Source: Oligoflexus sp. (GTDB lineage Bacteria; Bdellovibrionota_B; Oligoflexia; Oligoflexales; Oligoflexaceae). Taken from it: a DNA stretch of 13,308 nt. Each line of letters starts with the position of its first letter. Within the stretch, counting starts at the first letter, position 1. Shown here in pieces: positions 1 through 7,628 of this stretch. The stretch is taken from positions 1 through 13,308 of the forward strand of contig JASLCY010000401.1 of the NCBI GenBank assembly GCA_030151925.1, given 5' to 3'. The translations under genes were made by a program, and so were the position numbers. A model generated the notes under the pieces. The model worked only from the letters and a program-made list of their open reading frames with translations, did no database searches and was not told the origin of the DNA.

Positions 1-451
1 TGCCGCGCGCGGCGGCGGCGACCTTCCTCACCATCGCGTCGCGGCTCACGATGTCCTTGCCATCGAGGTGGCCGCAGCGCTTCGGATTCACCTGGTCTTC
101 GATATGGCAACCGGCGAGGCCGTGTTCGATCATCTCCTGCACCGTGCGGGTCGCGCTCATCGGCTCCCCGAATCCGGTGTCGATGTCGATGATCGACGGC
201 AGCTTCGTGGTCCGCGCGATCTGCCGGCCGCGCTGCGCGACTTCCGTCAGGGTCGTGAGGCCGATATCGGGATAACCGAGATCGTTCGAGAGCACCGAGC
301 CGGAGATGTAAACGCCGTCAAACCCCTCTTTTTCGATCGCCATGCTGACGAGCGGCGACCAGGAACCCGGGAAACGCAGGAGTTTCCCGGTCTTGAGCGC
401 CACGCGCAGGTTCTTGCGCTTCTCCTGTGGGGTGAGTTCAGGAAATAACAT
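1..451 (-). CDS. prpB: Methylisocitrate lyase PrpB (partial, C-terminal half off the left edge)
   Basis: Final carbon-cleaving enzyme of the methylcitrate cycle: it splits 2-methylisocitrate into pyruvate and succinate in the cytoplasm. The first 150 residues are present, about half of the usual 290 or so. Seen in the sequence: the ICL/PEP-mutase superfamily stretch YISGSVLSNDLGYPDIG (residues 48-64), the metal-binding DIDTGFGE segment (residues 89-96, Asp89 and Asp91) and the catalytic-loop motif KRCGH (residues 124-128, Cys126), which is the form found in methylisocitrate and isocitrate lyases. The ATG shares its A with the TGA of prpD (TGATG), so the two genes are co-transcribed and probably translationally coupled. 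The upstream prpD and the divergent prpC make methylisocitrate lyase far more likely than isocitrate lyase or another PEP-mutase relative. The open reading frame continues without a stop to base 1. Confidence 0.94.
   Translation of the reverse strand, partial: MLFPELTPQEKRKNLRVALKTGKLLRFPGSWSPLVSMAIEKEGFDGVYISGSVLSNDLGYPDIGLTTLTEVAQRGRQIARTTKLPSIIDIDTGFGEPMSATRTVQEMIEHGLAGCHIEDQVNPKRCGHLDGKDIVSRDAMVRKVAAAARG
367..390. repeat. Perfect 9-bp inverted repeat with 6-nt loop inside prpB
   Basis: CCGGGAAAC (367-375) and GTTTCCCGG (382-390) are exact reverse complements around a 6-nt loop. The repeat lies over prpB codons of about 21 to 29, some 60 nt into the coding sequence. No T-run follows on either strand, so it is not a classical terminator. 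It could form a stable mRNA hairpin, or simply reflect the codons needed for TGKLLRFPG. Confidence 0.6.
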
Positions 452-1974
452 CAGAAGATCCCCTTGGCATCGCGTTTATTGTTCGTGAGTTTGTCGATCG
501 GCAACTGCACGTTGATCTGCTGGACCTGCTCCGGCGTGAGATCCGCGAGGTTCTCGACCAGGCCGATGAAACGATCGCGCTCGTCCTTGGCGATGATGCC
601 GTCGGTGAGCGTATCGAACTTCTTGATGTAATCCGCGCGTTTGAACGGACGGGCGCCCGCCGGGTGCGCGTCGGCCACGCCCAGCTCGTCGACGAGTTTC
701 GTGCCGTTGTTGAACGTGATCTCCACGCGGCCGCCGAAACGTTTCTTGTCCGGGTCCTGATCGTGGTACCACTCGGTCCACTGCGGATCCTCGACGGTCG
801 AGACCTTGTGCCAGAGGCGGACGGTGTCCTCGCGCTGCGCGCGCTCGGGAGCGTAGGACTTAACGTGATGCCAGGTGCCGTCCTGCAGGGCGACCGCGAA
901 GATATACATGATCGAGTGGTCGAGCGTCTCGCGCGACGCCTTGGGATCCATCTTCTGCGGATCGTTCGCGCCGGTGCCGATCACGTAGTGCGTATGGTGC
1001 GAGGTGTGGATCACGATCGACTTGATGTCGTCGAAGTTCGTGATCTTCGGTTTCATCTTGCGCGCCAGGTCGATAAGCGCCTGCGATTGGTATTCCGCCG
1101 AGTGCTCCTTGGTGTAGGTCTCGAGGATGGCGCGTTTCTCTTCGCCTTTCTCGGGCAGCGGGACGACGTATTCGCCGAGCTTGCCTTTGAGCATGTAGGC
1201 GATGACGGAATCCTCTCCTTCATAGATCGGCGAAGGGGCGCCTTCGCCGCGCATCGTGCGATCCACCGCTTCGATCGCGAGTTTCGCGGCGTGGGCCGGA
1301 GCGTAGGCTTTCCAGGACGAGATCTCGCCCTTGCGCGACTGGCGGGTCGTGAAGGAGACGTGGACGGCCTGCTGGACCGCCTGATAGATCGTCTCGGTCG
1401 GCAGGCCGAGCAGCGTGCCGATGCCGGCGGCCTGGGCTGGGCAGAGGTGCGCGATGTGGTCCTTTTTGAACTCGTGGAGGCAGATGCCCTTGACGAGGTC
1501 GACGTGGATCTCGTAGCCAGTCACGATCCCTTTGAGGAGTTCCTTGCCGTTTTTCTTCAATTGTTGGGCAACGGCCAGGATGGGTGGGATGTTGTCGCCA
1601 GGGTGCGAATAATCCGCTGCCAAGAATGTATCGTGGAAGTCCAGCTCACGCACCGCCGTGCCGTTCGCCCAAGCGGCCCATTCGCAGTCGAACTTCTGAT
1701 CATTCGGCATACCGAAGACAGTCGCGCCCCCATTGCGCGGATGAGCGATGGCCATAGCGCGGGCCGAGGCCACGGGACGGCGGTTGATCGCCGCGACCGC
1801 TACCGAAGCATTGTCGATGATGCGGTTGATGACCATGTCCAAGACATCGTCTTTGATAGGGGTATTGTCGGATGCCAGCTCTGCCAGTTTCCAAGCGAGC
1901 TGATCTTTACGCTCGATTTTTTCTTTAGAAGGATAGACGCGGACCAAATGCTTTTTCACGGAAGTCCTTTCCAT
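451..1974 (-). CDS. prpD: 2-methylcitrate dehydratase PrpD (MmgE/PrpD family)
   Basis: Cytoplasmic enzyme that dehydrates 2-methylcitrate to 2-methyl-cis-aconitate in propionate catabolism; an aconitase then rehydrates this to 2-methylisocitrate. At 507 residues it is slightly longer than enterobacterial PrpD (about 480). Family-typical segments seen: [15 protein letters not shown] and the following [16 protein letters not shown] (residues 103-134), the [20 protein letters not shown] stretch (211-230) and [20 protein letters not shown] (347-366). The ATG at 1974 has a GAGG Shine-Dalgarno at 1984-1987, 9 nt upstream. It is the first gene of a prpD-prpB operon, with a 1-base overlap to prpB, and is transcribed away from prpC. 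This gene order differs from the enteric prpBCDE layout. A 471-codon open frame antisense to it is only a composition shadow. The family assignment is firm; substrate preference is inferred from the prp context. Confidence 0.95.
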   Translation of the reverse strand: MERTSVKKHLVRVYPSKEKIERKDQLAWKLAELASDNTPIKDDVLDMVINRIIDNASVAVAAINRRPVASARAMAIAHPRNGGATVFGMPNDQKFDCEWAAWANGTAVRELDFHDTFLAADYSHPGDNIPPILAVAQQLKKNGKELLKGIVTGYEIHVDLVKGICLHEFKKDHIAHLCPAQAAGIGTLLGLPTETIYQAVQQAVHVSFTTRQSRKGEISSWKAYAPAHAAKLAIEAVDRTMRGEGAPSPIYEGEDSVIAYMLKGKLGEYVVPLPEKGEEKRAILETYTKEHSAEYQSQALIDLARKMKPKITNFDDIKSIVIHTSHHTHYVIGTGANDPQKMDPKASRETLDHSIMYIFAVALQDGTWHHVKSYAPERAQREDTVRLWHKVSTVEDPQWTEWYHDQDPDKKRFGGRVEITFNNGTKLVDELGVADAHPAGARPFKRADYIKKFDTLTDGIIAKDERDRFIGLVENLADLTPEQVQQINVQLPIDKLTNNKRDAKGIF

Positions 1975-1997
1975 ACTGTAATGCCTCGTTGTGGAAG

Positions 1998-2026
1998 AAA
2001 TTACGGGGTGAAACGGCGAGTGTCAA
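1998..2026 (-). promoter_or_regulatory. Predicted sigma70-type promoter for prpDB
   Basis: On the minus strand TTGACA (2021-2026, a perfect -35) is followed after exactly 17 bp by TAATTT (1998-2003), which keeps the first, second and last bases of the -10 consensus. Transcription would start near 1991, giving a leader of about 17 nt that still contains the GAGG ribosome binding site of prpD. Assigned by eye. Confidence 0.5.
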
Positions 2027-2040
2027 GGTACGGATATTCG

Positions 2041-2069
2041 TTGACTGACCATGGCATCGGGGCAATACT
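2041..2069 (+). promoter_or_regulatory. Predicted sigma70-type promoter for the prpC operon
   Basis: TTGACT (2041-2046, 5/6 match) and AATACT (2064-2069, 4/6) are separated by 17 bp. Transcription would start near 2076, about 34 nt before the prpC start. The -35 box lies only 14 bp from the -35 of the opposing prpDB promoter, so one bound regulator could act on both. Confidence 0.55.
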
Positions 2070-2095
2070 TCGGCCCTGACACCGTCTATCAAGAA

Positions 2096-2103
2096 GAGAG
2101 GAA
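2096..2103 (+). promoter_or_regulatory. Ribosome binding site that fixes the prpC GTG start
   Basis: GAGAGGAA lies about 7 nt upstream of GTG at 2110. The first in-frame ATG (codon 16, at 2155) has no comparable site before it, so the GTG is the preferred start. Confidence 0.65.
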
Positions 2104-2109
2104 CGACCT

Positions 2110-3276
2110 GTGGCTGAGTACATCAATCCTGACTATGTCCCCGAACCTGATAAAATGAACGTAAAACGAGGCCTAGAAGGCGCGGTCATCGACACCACGG
2201 CGGTCTCGAAGGTCAATCCCGATACCAACTCGCTTATTTATCGCGGCTACCCGGTGCAGGACCTGGCAGAGAACTGCAGCTTCGAAGAGGTCGCCTACCT
2301 CCTTTATCACGGCGAATTGCCGAATGAGAAACAGCTGCAGGAATTCCGGGCGAAGGAGCGGTCCTATCGACCTATCTCCGCGCACCTGCAAAAGCACCTC
2401 GAATATATTCCGAAGACCTGCCATCCCATGGATACGATCCGCACGGCCGTATCGATCCTCGGCTGCGAAGACCCGCGCATCTGGGATGCGTCGCCCGAGA
2501 CGAACCTCGATAAGGCGATCCAGCTCCTCGCGCGCATCCCGACCTGCGTCGCCGCGGATTATCGCTGCAAAAAAGGCTTAAAACCCATCGATCCCGATCC
2601 CAAGCTCTCGATCGCCGAGAACTTCTTCCATATGTGCTTCGGCAAGGTGCCGAGCAAGGAAGTCGTGAAGGCCTTCGACGTCTCGCTCATCCTCTACGCG
2701 GAGCACAGCTTCAACGCCTCGACCTTCACCGCCCGCGTCGTGACCTCGACCCAGTCGGACATCTACTCGGCGACGGTCGCCGGCATCGGCGCCCTCAAAG
2801 GCCCGCTCCACGGCGGCGCGAACGAGCAGGTGATGCACATGATGCTCGAGATCGAAGATCCCGCGAAAGCCAAGGACTGGATGCTCGACGCCCTCGCGCA
2901 GAAGAAGAAGGTCATGGGCTTCGGCCATCGCGTCTACAAGTCGGGCGACTCGCGCGTCCCCACCATGCGCAAGTACGCGCAGAAGCTCGCGGACGCGGTC
3001 GGCGAGCAGCGCTGGATGAAGATGTACGACGCGCTCGAGAGCGTGATGGTCGAAAAGAAGAAGATCTATCCGAACCTCGATTTCCCGGCCGGCCCGGCCT
3101 ATTACATGATGGGCTTCGAGATCGACTTCTTCACGCCTATCTTCGTGATGGCCCGCACCACCGGCTGGTCGGCCCACATCATGGAGCAAACCGCGAACAA
3201 CCGCATCATTCGCCCTCTCAGCGAATACGTGGGAGCCGCCCAAAGGAAAGTGAGCCCTATCGGTGAGCGCCGCTGA
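2110..3276 (+). CDS. prpC: 2-methylcitrate synthase PrpC (citrate synthase family)
   Basis: Condenses propionyl-CoA with oxaloacetate to 2-methylcitrate, the entry step of the methylcitrate cycle. At 388 residues it matches the short PrpC/citrate synthase type rather than the longer (about 430) GltA type. The catalytic triad is intact: His234 in GPLHGG, His273 in FGHRVYK and Asp324 in [16 protein letters not shown] after the second His (residues 279-286) and [10 protein letters not shown] (351-360) resemble 2-methylcitrate synthases. It starts with GTG. The last 14 bases overlap the start of the next gene, so it heads a four-gene operon. It is divergent from prpD and prpB, which supports the methylcitrate rather than the plain citrate role, though these enzymes often accept both acyl-CoAs. 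Confidence 0.92.
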   Translation: MAEYINPDYVPEPDKMNVKRGLEGAVIDTTAVSKVNPDTNSLIYRGYPVQDLAENCSFEEVAYLLYHGELPNEKQLQEFRAKERSYRPISAHLQKHLEYIPKTCHPMDTIRTAVSILGCEDPRIWDASPETNLDKAIQLLARIPTCVAADYRCKKGLKPIDPDPKLSIAENFFHMCFGKVPSKEVVKAFDVSLILYAEHSFNASTFTARVVTSTQSDIYSATVAGIGALKGPLHGGANEQVMHMMLEIEDPAKAKDWMLDALAQKKKVMGFGHRVYKSGDSRVPTMRKYAQKLADAVGEQRWMKMYDALESVMVEKKKIYPNLDFPAGPAYYMMGFEIDFFTPIFVMARTTGWSAHIMEQTANNRIIRPLSEYVGAAQRKVSPIGERR

Positions 3277-4258
3277 GCTGTCCGTCCTCGATCTGGTGTT
3301 CTATCCGCAAGGCAAGACGATCGCGGAGGCCTTCGCGGCGAGCCGCGACCTGGCTCAGCACGTCGAGCGGCTCGGCTACAAACGTTACTGGCTCGCGGAG
3401 CATCATAACCTCGAGGGCATAGCCAGCTCATCGACGGCCGTGCTGATCGGCTTCATCGCCGGCAGCACGAGCCGCATACGCGTGGGATCCGGCGGCATCA
3501 TGCTGCCCAACCACGCGCCGCTCATGGTCGCCGAGCAGTTCGGAACGCTCGCGACCCTCTATCCGGACCGCATCGATCTCGGGCTCGGCCGCGCGCCGGG
3601 CACCGATCAGCTGACCAGCCGCGCGCTCAGGCGCGACCTGGGGCAAGGCGGCGAGGACTTCCCCGACCTGATCGAAGAACTGCGTTTCTTCATGGCTCCC
3701 GCCCGTCCGGGGCAAAGGGTGAAGGCTATTCCCGGCGCGGGCATCGACGTCCCTATCTGGATCCTGGGCTCGAGCCTCTTCAGCGCCGAGCTCGCCGCCT
3801 CCCTCGGGCTGCCTTATGCGTTCGCGGGGCACTTCGCGCCGCAGATGATGAGCGAAGCGATCGCGCTTTATAAGGCGCGGTTCAAACCTTCGGCGGATCT
3901 CGCTGCGCCGCGGGTGATGGTCGGCGTTTCGATCGTCGCGGCGGAGACGGACGCGGAAGCCGAACATCTGGCGACCACGCTTTATCAAGCGCGCCTGAAC
4001 CTGATCCGCGGCACGCTGCAGCCTCTTCTGCCGCCGGTCAAGAGCATGACGGGGATGTGGTCGGCGGACGAAGAGGCGAAGGTCAAGGCGATGATGCGGC
4101 ACGCGATCATAGGCGGGCCCGCAACCGTCCAGCAGGGTTTAAAAGACCTGCAGAGCAGGACCGGCGCTGACGAGATCATCGCGACCTCCGATCTCTTCGC
4201 GCACGAAAAGCGCCTGAGGAGTTTTGAGATCATCATCCAGGCAGGGAGCCCCTCATGA
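3263..4258 (+). CDS. LLM-class (bacterial luciferase-like) flavin-dependent oxidoreductase
   Basis: A 331-residue TIM-barrel protein of the luciferase-like monooxygenase family, cytoplasmic, expected to use reduced FMN (or F420 in some relatives) to oxidise an unknown substrate. Seen: the opening [14 protein letters not shown] (residues 6-19), [16 protein letters not shown] (42-57), [22 protein letters not shown] (71-92) with its flavin-site Gly-rich strand, [13 protein letters not shown] (103-115) and [20 protein letters not shown] (163-182). These match the single-subunit group that includes E. coli YhbW, not LuxA/LuxB pairs. The GTG start lies 14 bases inside the end of prpC, with AAGGAAAG at 3243-3250 as the likely ribosome binding site, so expression is probably coupled. 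The substrate cannot be read from the sequence; placement behind prpC may hint at organic acid or acyl metabolism, but this is speculative. Confidence 0.9.
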   Translation: MSAAELSVLDLVFYPQGKTIAEAFAASRDLAQHVERLGYKRYWLAEHHNLEGIASSSTAVLIGFIAGSTSRIRVGSGGIMLPNHAPLMVAEQFGTLATLYPDRIDLGLGRAPGTDQLTSRALRRDLGQGGEDFPDLIEELRFFMAPARPGQRVKAIPGAGIDVPIWILGSSLFSAELAASLGLPYAFAGHFAPQMMSEAIALYKARFKPSADLAAPRVMVGVSIVAAETDAEAEHLATTLYQARLNLIRGTLQPLLPPVKSMTGMWSADEEAKVKAMMRHAIIGGPATVQQGLKDLQSRTGADEIIATSDLFAHEKRLRSFEIIIQAGSPS

Positions 4259-4527
4259 ATTTCTGGGATGTGCACGGTATCCTGTTTCTCGTCTTCATGT
4301 TCTTTTTCCCGCGTTTGACCCTGCTGTTCTCCTCGGTGCCGTTCGGCGGCCTCCTCTGGTGGCTCGGTTTCATCTTCGCGCCTCGCCTCCTCGTCGCCAT
4401 ACTCGCCACTCTCAATTACTGGACGACGAATCCCATCCTGGTGGTGTGCGCCTGGATCTGGGCCCTGTCCGGCGAGACGGCGGAAAAAACGGTGGTGGTG
4501 AAGAAGCGCCCTGGCCGCTATGGATGA
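4255..4527 (+). CDS. Small hydrophobic membrane protein of unknown function
   Basis: A 90-residue protein I cannot assign to a characterised family. Hydrophobic stretches at about 6-28, 31-53 and 57-72 suggest two or three membrane-spanning helices. It is rich in Phe, Trp and Leu, with Pro-Arg and Ala-Pro-Arg breaks (residues 19-20 and 42-44) between helices. The C-terminal tail [18 protein letters not shown] is short and basic, which by the positive-inside rule would place it in the cytoplasm. The ATG overlaps the TGA of the oxidoreductase (ATGA), and AGGGAG at 4243-4248 is a good ribosome binding site 6 nt upstream. It overlaps the DTW gene by 8 bases. Translation signals, overlaps and coherent membrane topology support a real gene. 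Confidence 0.8.
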   Translation: MNFWDVHGILFLVFMFFFPRLTLLFSSVPFGGLLWWLGFIFAPRLLVAILATLNYWTTNPILVVCAWIWALSGETAEKTVVVKKRPGRYG

Positions 4528-5122
4528 ACGCCGGCTCTGCTATCGCTGCCGCAAGGCGAAGGTCACGTGCTACTGCGCGGACCTCAGGCCTTTCGCGAGC
4601 GAGCCCGAATTCGTCATCCTCATCCACCCGAAAGAGACCCGTAAGGCGATCAACACCGGGCGCATGGCCTTCCTCAGCCTGACCAACGCCCACCTGCGGG
4701 TGGGCGTGGATTTTACGGACGATCCGGTGCTCGAAGGCCTGATCGCCGATCCCGGGCGCAACGTCTATCTTCTGTTTCCGGGGCCGCTGGCGCGTGATCT
4801 CAAGGACCTGCCGCGAGCCGAACCGGGGCGCGATGTCTTCGTCATACTCGACGCGACGTGGAGCATGGCGAAGAGCATGCTGAAGGCGAGTCCGAATCTT
4901 CAGGCCCTGCCGCGCGTGATGTTCGAACCGCCTCGTGCCTCGGAGTTCTCGATCCGCCAGCAGCCGGGCTTGATCTGTTATTCCACGATCGAGACGATCC
5001 ATCACGTCATCGAATCAGGAGGCGGGATGAAGGGCGGCGAGCATCATCATCTGCTGACGCTGTTCCGCGCTATGGTGCGCACGCAGATCGCGTGCGAATC
5101 GATCCATCGCGCTGAAGTTTAA
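4520..5122 (+). CDS. DTW-domain protein, probable tRNA-uridine aminocarboxypropyltransferase
   Basis: A 200-residue member of the DTW (TDD) superfamily. Characterised members, E. coli TapT and human DTWD1/DTWD2, use S-adenosylmethionine to add a 3-amino-3-carboxypropyl group to uridine in tRNA (acp3U). Seen: an N-terminal cysteine cluster C-x2-C-x6-C-x-C (Cys7, 10, 17, 19), likely zinc-binding; HPKETRKAINTGRM (residues 36-49); the D-x-T-W signature as DATW (111-114) in ILDATWSMAKSM; and SEFSIRQQPGLICYSTIETI (141-160). Length is typical. The ATG lies 8 bases inside the preceding gene, without a strong Shine-Dalgarno, so translation is probably coupled to it. It is the last gene of the prpC operon. 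DTW subfamilies modify different RNA positions, so the exact target is not assigned. Confidence 0.88.
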   Translation: MDERRLCYRCRKAKVTCYCADLRPFASEPEFVILIHPKETRKAINTGRMAFLSLTNAHLRVGVDFTDDPVLEGLIADPGRNVYLLFPGPLARDLKDLPRAEPGRDVFVILDATWSMAKSMLKASPNLQALPRVMFEPPRASEFSIRQQPGLICYSTIETIHHVIESGGGMKGGEHHHLLTLFRAMVRTQIACESIHRAEV

Positions 5123-5198
5123 ACGACCTTTCTCTCGCTATTTTTTCTTGCGCAAGAGCGAATATGACTTTATGACATTTGTAGGGATTCTATAGGTC

Positions 5199-5211
5199 CC
5201 TCGGCGCGAGG
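5199..5211. repeat. Small hairpin in the spacer between the DTW gene and the lipoprotein gene
   Basis: CCTCG (5199-5203) and CGAGG (5207-5211) pair around a GCG loop. It sits in the 232-bp gene-free spacer 5123-5354, which otherwise shows only an uninterrupted 12-bp palindrome TCTTGCGCAAGA (5146-5157) and no confident promoter. Neither element is followed by a T-run on the plus strand, so the 3' end of the prpC operon is not explained by a standard terminator. Confidence 0.35.
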
Positions 5212-5354
5212 CCCCTAAAAAGCCGCCACAAGCGCGCACAAACCCTTGTTCTGATAGCTGAATCCAGGTTTTTCGGGCAAATCCTCAAGTTTTGCCCTGG
5301 CTCTGCCGATAAGTATGTGTCCCAGCTCCCACTGCCTAGAGAAAAGGGTTCCTT

Positions 5355-6365
5355 ATGCAACGTTTCGCGCGCTCTTCTGCGATCTGCCTCGTTCTGCTCA
5401 GTGCGATGGCCTGTAACAAGGCGAAGCTTTCCGGCGATACCAAGTCGCGCGAGACCAAACCGACGACAACGCAGAACGCGGAACAAATCCCGGCGACCAC
5501 TCCTACGAATAATACCAACGCGATCGACTCGACCAACGCCACGATCCCGAAAAAGAACATCACTCTGCAGGTCACGACGCCGGTCGATTCCGTCAAGGCC
5601 GGCGGCGACAAGGTCCAAGCCACGGCGACGATCAAGGACAGCAGCGACGTCCCTTCCGTAACCTGGTCCGTGAAGGTCCCGGACGGATACAGCGATGCCG
5701 GCAGCATCGATAGCAACGGCCTCTATACGCCGCCCTCTTCGGTGGCCAAGGAAACCCCGGTGACGATCACCGCCACGCTCAAGACGGATCCCTCGGTGAG
5801 CGCTTCGAAGACGATCACGGTGATCCCCAAAGACCAGATCTTCTCGCGTTGCGACGGCAAGACCGCGAACTTCCCTATTTTCGCCAAGGTCTATTCGGTC
5901 CCGGCGAACACCGCGCATATCCCGAATTACAGCAACCCGGCGGAAGCCACCTACGTGACCAAGGTCTGCATGGAGAACTACGCGGTCGAGCCGCGCAACT
6001 TCTCGGCCGGCTTCCCCGACGTTCCCAACCTCTTCGAATGGTTCTCGCTGCAGACGAGCACGACCCTGATCGTCCCGCAGGACGGATCCTATACTTTTGA
6101 ATTGAACTCGGACGACGGCGCGCGCCTCTCCATCGACGGCAAGGAGATCATCGACAACGACGGCCAGCACCAGGCTTTCGGCTCGGATCCGCAGGATTCG
6201 CAGACCACGGGTAAAAAAGAAGTCACGGTCACGCTCAGCAAGGGCGACCATGCGCTGGCCCTGAATTACTTCCAAGGCCCTCGTTATCGCATCGCCCTGA
6301 CCCTGCGTTGGAAGACGCCGACGAACTCGAGCTACACCTACGTGCCTCGCACTTCCTTCAAATGA
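5355..6365 (+). CDS. Lipoprotein with Ig-like and C-terminal PA14 domains
   Basis: A 336-residue secreted lipoprotein. The N-terminus is a signal peptide with the lipobox-like end AMAC, so Cys20 would be lipidated; Asn at +2 is compatible with transfer to the outer membrane. Residues 22-66 form a Thr/Asn/Lys-rich linker. Residues 67-158 look like a bacterial Ig-like domain, with the hallmark TWSV and GSIDSNGLYTPPSS segments. Residues 165-320 resemble a PA14 domain, best seen in QDGSYTFELNSDDGARLSID (242-261), a spaced KKEVTVTLSKGDHALALNY strand pair (287-305) and the final ALTLRW strand. PA14 domains usually bind carbohydrates, but no ligand is evident here. Cys166 and Cys205 could form a disulfide. 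AAAAGGG 6 nt before the ATG is the ribosome binding site. It stands alone on the plus strand and converges on the efflux operon with 3 bp between stops. Confidence 0.82.
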   Translation: MQRFARSSAICLVLLSAMACNKAKLSGDTKSRETKPTTTQNAEQIPATTPTNNTNAIDSTNATIPKKNITLQVTTPVDSVKAGGDKVQATATIKDSSDVPSVTWSVKVPDGYSDAGSIDSNGLYTPPSSVAKETPVTITATLKTDPSVSASKTITVIPKDQIFSRCDGKTANFPIFAKVYSVPANTAHIPNYSNPAEATYVTKVCMENYAVEPRNFSAGFPDVPNLFEWFSLQTSTTLIVPQDGSYTFELNSDDGARLSIDGKEIIDNDGQHQAFGSDPQDSQTTGKKEVTVTLSKGDHALALNYFQGPRYRIALTLRWKTPTNSSYTYVPRTSFK

Positions 6366-6368
6366 TCC

Positions 6369-7628
6369 TTAAGACGCTGGTTTGAGGTCGCGGCAGTCGC
6401 GCAGCCTCAAACCCGCGTTCTGGCAAGACGCTATCCAACTGAGATGCAGAGTGTACCAGCTCTGCACTCGATCCCGCTCCGCCCCGTAGAAACGCGCTTC
6501 ATCCAATCCCAGGTCATTCACGGTCATGAGTCCGCGCTCGAAGCGTTCGAGGCTGTCCTGATAGAGCTGCTTCGCGCGGATCGTCAGGTCCTCGTAGACC
6601 TGGACGTTGCCGGCGCTTTCCTTGAGGGCGAGCGTCGCGGACTTCCGCGAGACGTCGAGGTTCTCCTTCACCCAGTCGAGGTTATAACGCGCGGCTTCGG
6701 TCCTCTGCCTCTGCGCGGAGTAGAGCGAACGGCTCACGCCCCTGTCCATCAAAGGCATGGTCAAGGAGAGGAGGTAATCCGTGCCGCCGCCGTTGAAGGG
6801 GCTGCCGGTGAAACCGCGGGAGGCGATGACCTCGGCGTCGAGGGTCGGATACTGCCCGGCCCAGTCGATGGTCTCGCGCTGCTCTTCCATCGCCAGGGCT
6901 TCCCGGGCTTCGGCGACGCTCGGATGCTCGCGGTCGATATTGAGCACGCTCAGCGTCTCGGCGCCGGAACGCAGGGGCCAGACGGCGGGAACGGGATTGG
7001 GGCCGAGATAACGATCCAGCTCGACCCGCGCCTGCTGAACGAGGACTTCGGCGCGTTTGATCTGCAGCTCTATGCTGCGCAGGTCGAGCTCGACCTTGGT
7101 GACCTCGGGCTTCGGCAGCAGGCCCCTGTTATACTGCTTGGTCGCGACTTCGAAGAGCCGCGACCGCACCTGATGGATCTTCTCGAGCACCTCGAGATCG
7201 AGGCTGTTGAAGACGAAGGCGAGGATCTTCTCGGCGCCCGCGCGCTCGGCTTCGAGGAGCTGCCTCTGGCCCGTAGCCGCGTAACGGCTGTCGCCTTTCT
7301 CGGCGAGGCGGTAATGCGCGCGGTCGGCCCCGAAACGATAGAGGTTGAGGATGCCGTCGAGCTGCCAGTAGCTGCCGTTGTTCGTCAGGCCGGTCGTGTG
7401 CCAATCATCGTGCGCGGTGCGCGCCAGGGTTCCCGTCAGGGTCGGCAGCGCCGCGCGACGGTCGGCGAGCAGGGCCTCCACTTCGCTGCGATTGATCGCG
7501 TCCTGCGATTTGAGATTGAAATCACGCTCCACGATCGCATCGAGAGCCTGCCAGAAATCGAGCGCTTTGGCCTGACCGCTCGGCAGGATCAAGGCGCTTA
7601 CGCCGATCAGAGCTCGCAGGATTTTCAT
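6369..7628 (-). CDS. TolC-like outer membrane efflux channel protein (OMF of RND pump)
   Basis: A 419-residue outer membrane factor forming the exit duct of the tripartite pump. A signal peptide (residues 1 to about 22, ending GQAKA) precedes two repeated alpha-hairpin/beta-strand halves. The periplasmic tips are recognisable: YNRGLLPKPEVTKVELDL (166-183) and FERGLMTVNDLGLDEARFYG (363-382), each retaining the Gly-Leu seen in TolC-family tips that contact adaptor hairpins. A proline-flanked beta segment TDYLLSLTMPLMDRG (283-297) matches the second outer-membrane strand region. The open frame extends to 8258, but that upstream part is a shadow of the pump gene; the ATG at 7628 overlaps the pump TGA (ATGA) and has a perfect AAGGAGG. 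Cys402 and Cys412 near the C-terminus may form a disulfide. Last gene of the operon. Confidence 0.9.
   Translation of the reverse strand: MKILRALIGVSALILPSGQAKALDFWQALDAIVERDFNLKSQDAINRSEVEALLADRRAALPTLTGTLARTAHDDWHTTGLTNNGSYWQLDGILNLYRFGADRAHYRLAEKGDSRYAATGQRQLLEAERAGAEKILAFVFNSLDLEVLEKIHQVRSRLFEVATKQYNRGLLPKPEVTKVELDLRSIELQIKRAEVLVQQARVELDRYLGPNPVPAVWPLRSGAETLSVLNIDREHPSVAEAREALAMEEQRETIDWAGQYPTLDAEVIASRGFTGSPFNGGGTDYLLSLTMPLMDRGVSRSLYSAQRQRTEAARYNLDWVKENLDVSRKSATLALKESAGNVQVYEDLTIRAKQLYQDSLERFERGLMTVNDLGLDEARFYGAERDRVQSWYTLHLSWIASCQNAGLRLRDCRDLKPAS
6379..6413. repeat. Perfect 9-bp inverted repeat at the convergent gene ends
   Basis: GGTTTGAGG (6379-6387) and CCTCAAACC (6405-6413) are exact reverse complements. 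The 17-nt loop contains a second short stem, CGCG (6389-6392) with CGCG (6398-6401). It overlaps the last codons of the channel gene and lies 14 bp past the lipoprotein stop. No T-run follows on either side, so it is at best an atypical terminator or an mRNA 3'-end stabiliser shared by both transcripts. Confidence 0.55.

Noticed and set aside
664..2079. A 471-codon open frame on the plus strand opposite prpD
   Set aside because: It lies wholly antisense to a strongly supported gene. Its product is rich in Arg, Asp, Val and Leu with no domain, as expected of a GC-rich codon shadow.
3263..4258. True bioluminescence (LuxA/LuxB) gene
   Set aside because: It is a lone subunit of the YhbW-like luciferase-like group, with no lux partner genes nearby.
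451..5122. A laterally acquired or mobile propionate island
   Set aside because: No integrase, transposase, tRNA, direct flanking repeats or obvious base-composition break was seen around these genes.
5135..5161. Possible terminator after the DTW gene (TCGCT/AGCGA and TCTTGCGCAAGA)
   Set aside because: The outer stem is only 5 bp with a 17-nt loop, and the T-run precedes rather than follows the palindrome on the plus strand.
5164..5196. Possible promoter for the lipoprotein gene (ATGACT or ATGACA with TATAGG)
   Set aside because: Spacing is 21 or 13 bp and box matches are poor; the other candidate (TTGCCC and TAAGTA near 5292-5315) is spaced only 12 bp.
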